NCBI RefSeq assembly: GCF_006385685.1
Contig: NZ_VFRP01000001.1
Location: 1-64,000 of the forward strand
Source: Amaricoccus solimangrovi
GTDB taxonomy: Bacteria > Pseudomonadota > Alphaproteobacteria > Rhodobacterales > Rhodobacteraceae
DNA length: 64,000 bases
Direction: 5' to 3'
The notes beneath the pieces were generated by a model. It saw only the letters and a program-made list of their open reading frames with translations. It did no database searches and was not told the origin of the DNA. The translations under genes were made by a program, and so were the position numbers. The stretch's first letter is position 1. Each line of letters starts with the position of its first letter. Positions 63,837 through 64,000 of the stretch are shown here, piece after piece.

Positions 63837-64000
63837 GCCACCCGTGCCTTTCCGGGCGCGGACCCTAGGGTCTCGGCGTCCCGCGCGCAATCGTCGAAGG
63901 GTCGCGGTCGGCGGGTGAAACGGCGGCCGATGGCGGGGTTGTGATCGCGCCGCGGCCCCCGGAGCCGTGGCCCGCCCGCGCGGACCCCAAACGGGGTGAT

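Noticed and set aside
1-64000. tRNA, rRNA, CRISPR array, prophage or integrase genes
   Set aside because: No cloverleaf-like tRNA, rRNA signature, spaced direct-repeat array or integrase motif was noticed on reading both strands.

Overview
The window is very GC-rich, gene-dense DNA. Most genes run on the minus strand and many overlap by 1, 4 or 8 bases (TGATG, ATGA, GTGA, ATGGCTGA). The gene set fits a Rhodobacteraceae/Paracoccaceae-type alphaproteobacterium, probably marine or salt-exposed: aerobic cob genes, TRAP and ugp transport, an N-acetylglutaminylglutamine amide (NAGGN) osmolyte operon and RTX proteins. Genus assignment is not possible from the sequence alone. I saw no rRNA, tRNA or CRISPR array.

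Layout. (1) 1-5.8 kb looks like a small accessory island: a partial RTX-like protein running off the left edge, a complete RTX protein, a frameshifted IS256-type transposase, a lipoprotein gene cut off beside it, a HigBA-type toxin-antitoxin pair with a broken toxin and intact antitoxin, and small orphan genes including a zinc-ribbon membrane protein. (2) 5.9-9.8 kb: two tandem family-2 glycosyltransferases; one has lost its DxD motif. (3) 9.9-14.1 kb: ugpBAEC glycerol-3-phosphate ABC importer with an intercistronic hairpin and a possible Pho box. (4) 14.2-25.7 kb: a carboxylic-acid catabolic region with an SDR, crotonase, class III CoA-transferase, DctPQM TRAP transporter, GlcG/HbpS-like protein, glyoxylate-type aminotransferase, a large FAD/Fe-S 2-hydroxyacid dehydrogenase and a GntR regulator. 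Two intergenic regions share a 16-base AT-rich motif, suggesting one regulon. (5) 25.7-43.8 kb: aerobic cobalamin biosynthesis. One operon is cobL-E-M-B-A-F. cobK is divergent. A second operon, DUF1636-cobW-N-G-H-I-J, lies behind a clear cobalamin riboswitch. cobO and cobQ are on the plus strand and cobC follows. cobS/T, cobU/V/P and cobD are not here. (6) 43.85-44.67 kb has no convincing gene, possibly a transposase remnant. (7) 44.7-51.1 kb: a YecR-like lipoprotein, an AGE-family epimerase and the NAGGN operon (asnO, ngg, M42 peptidase). (8) 51.3-59.8 kb: a SulP transporter and a sulfatase locus: a formylglycine-generating enzyme, an RTX-tailed sulfatase, a periplasmic arylsulfatase and a periplasmic HAD phosphatase. 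(9) 59.8-64 kb: housekeeping genes dusA, a TSUP permease, ruvX and ccmI.

How the parts work together. The riboswitch would switch off late corrin synthesis when adenosylcobalamin is plentiful. The TRAP/CoA-transferase/crotonase/dehydrogenase/aminotransferase set reads as uptake and breakdown of a hydroxy- or dicarboxylic acid with glyoxylate or glycolate as an intermediate; the substrate is an inference. Formylglycine-generating enzyme sits with two Cys-type sulfatases that need it, one built for type I secretion and one for the periplasm, consistent with desulfating external sulfated compounds.
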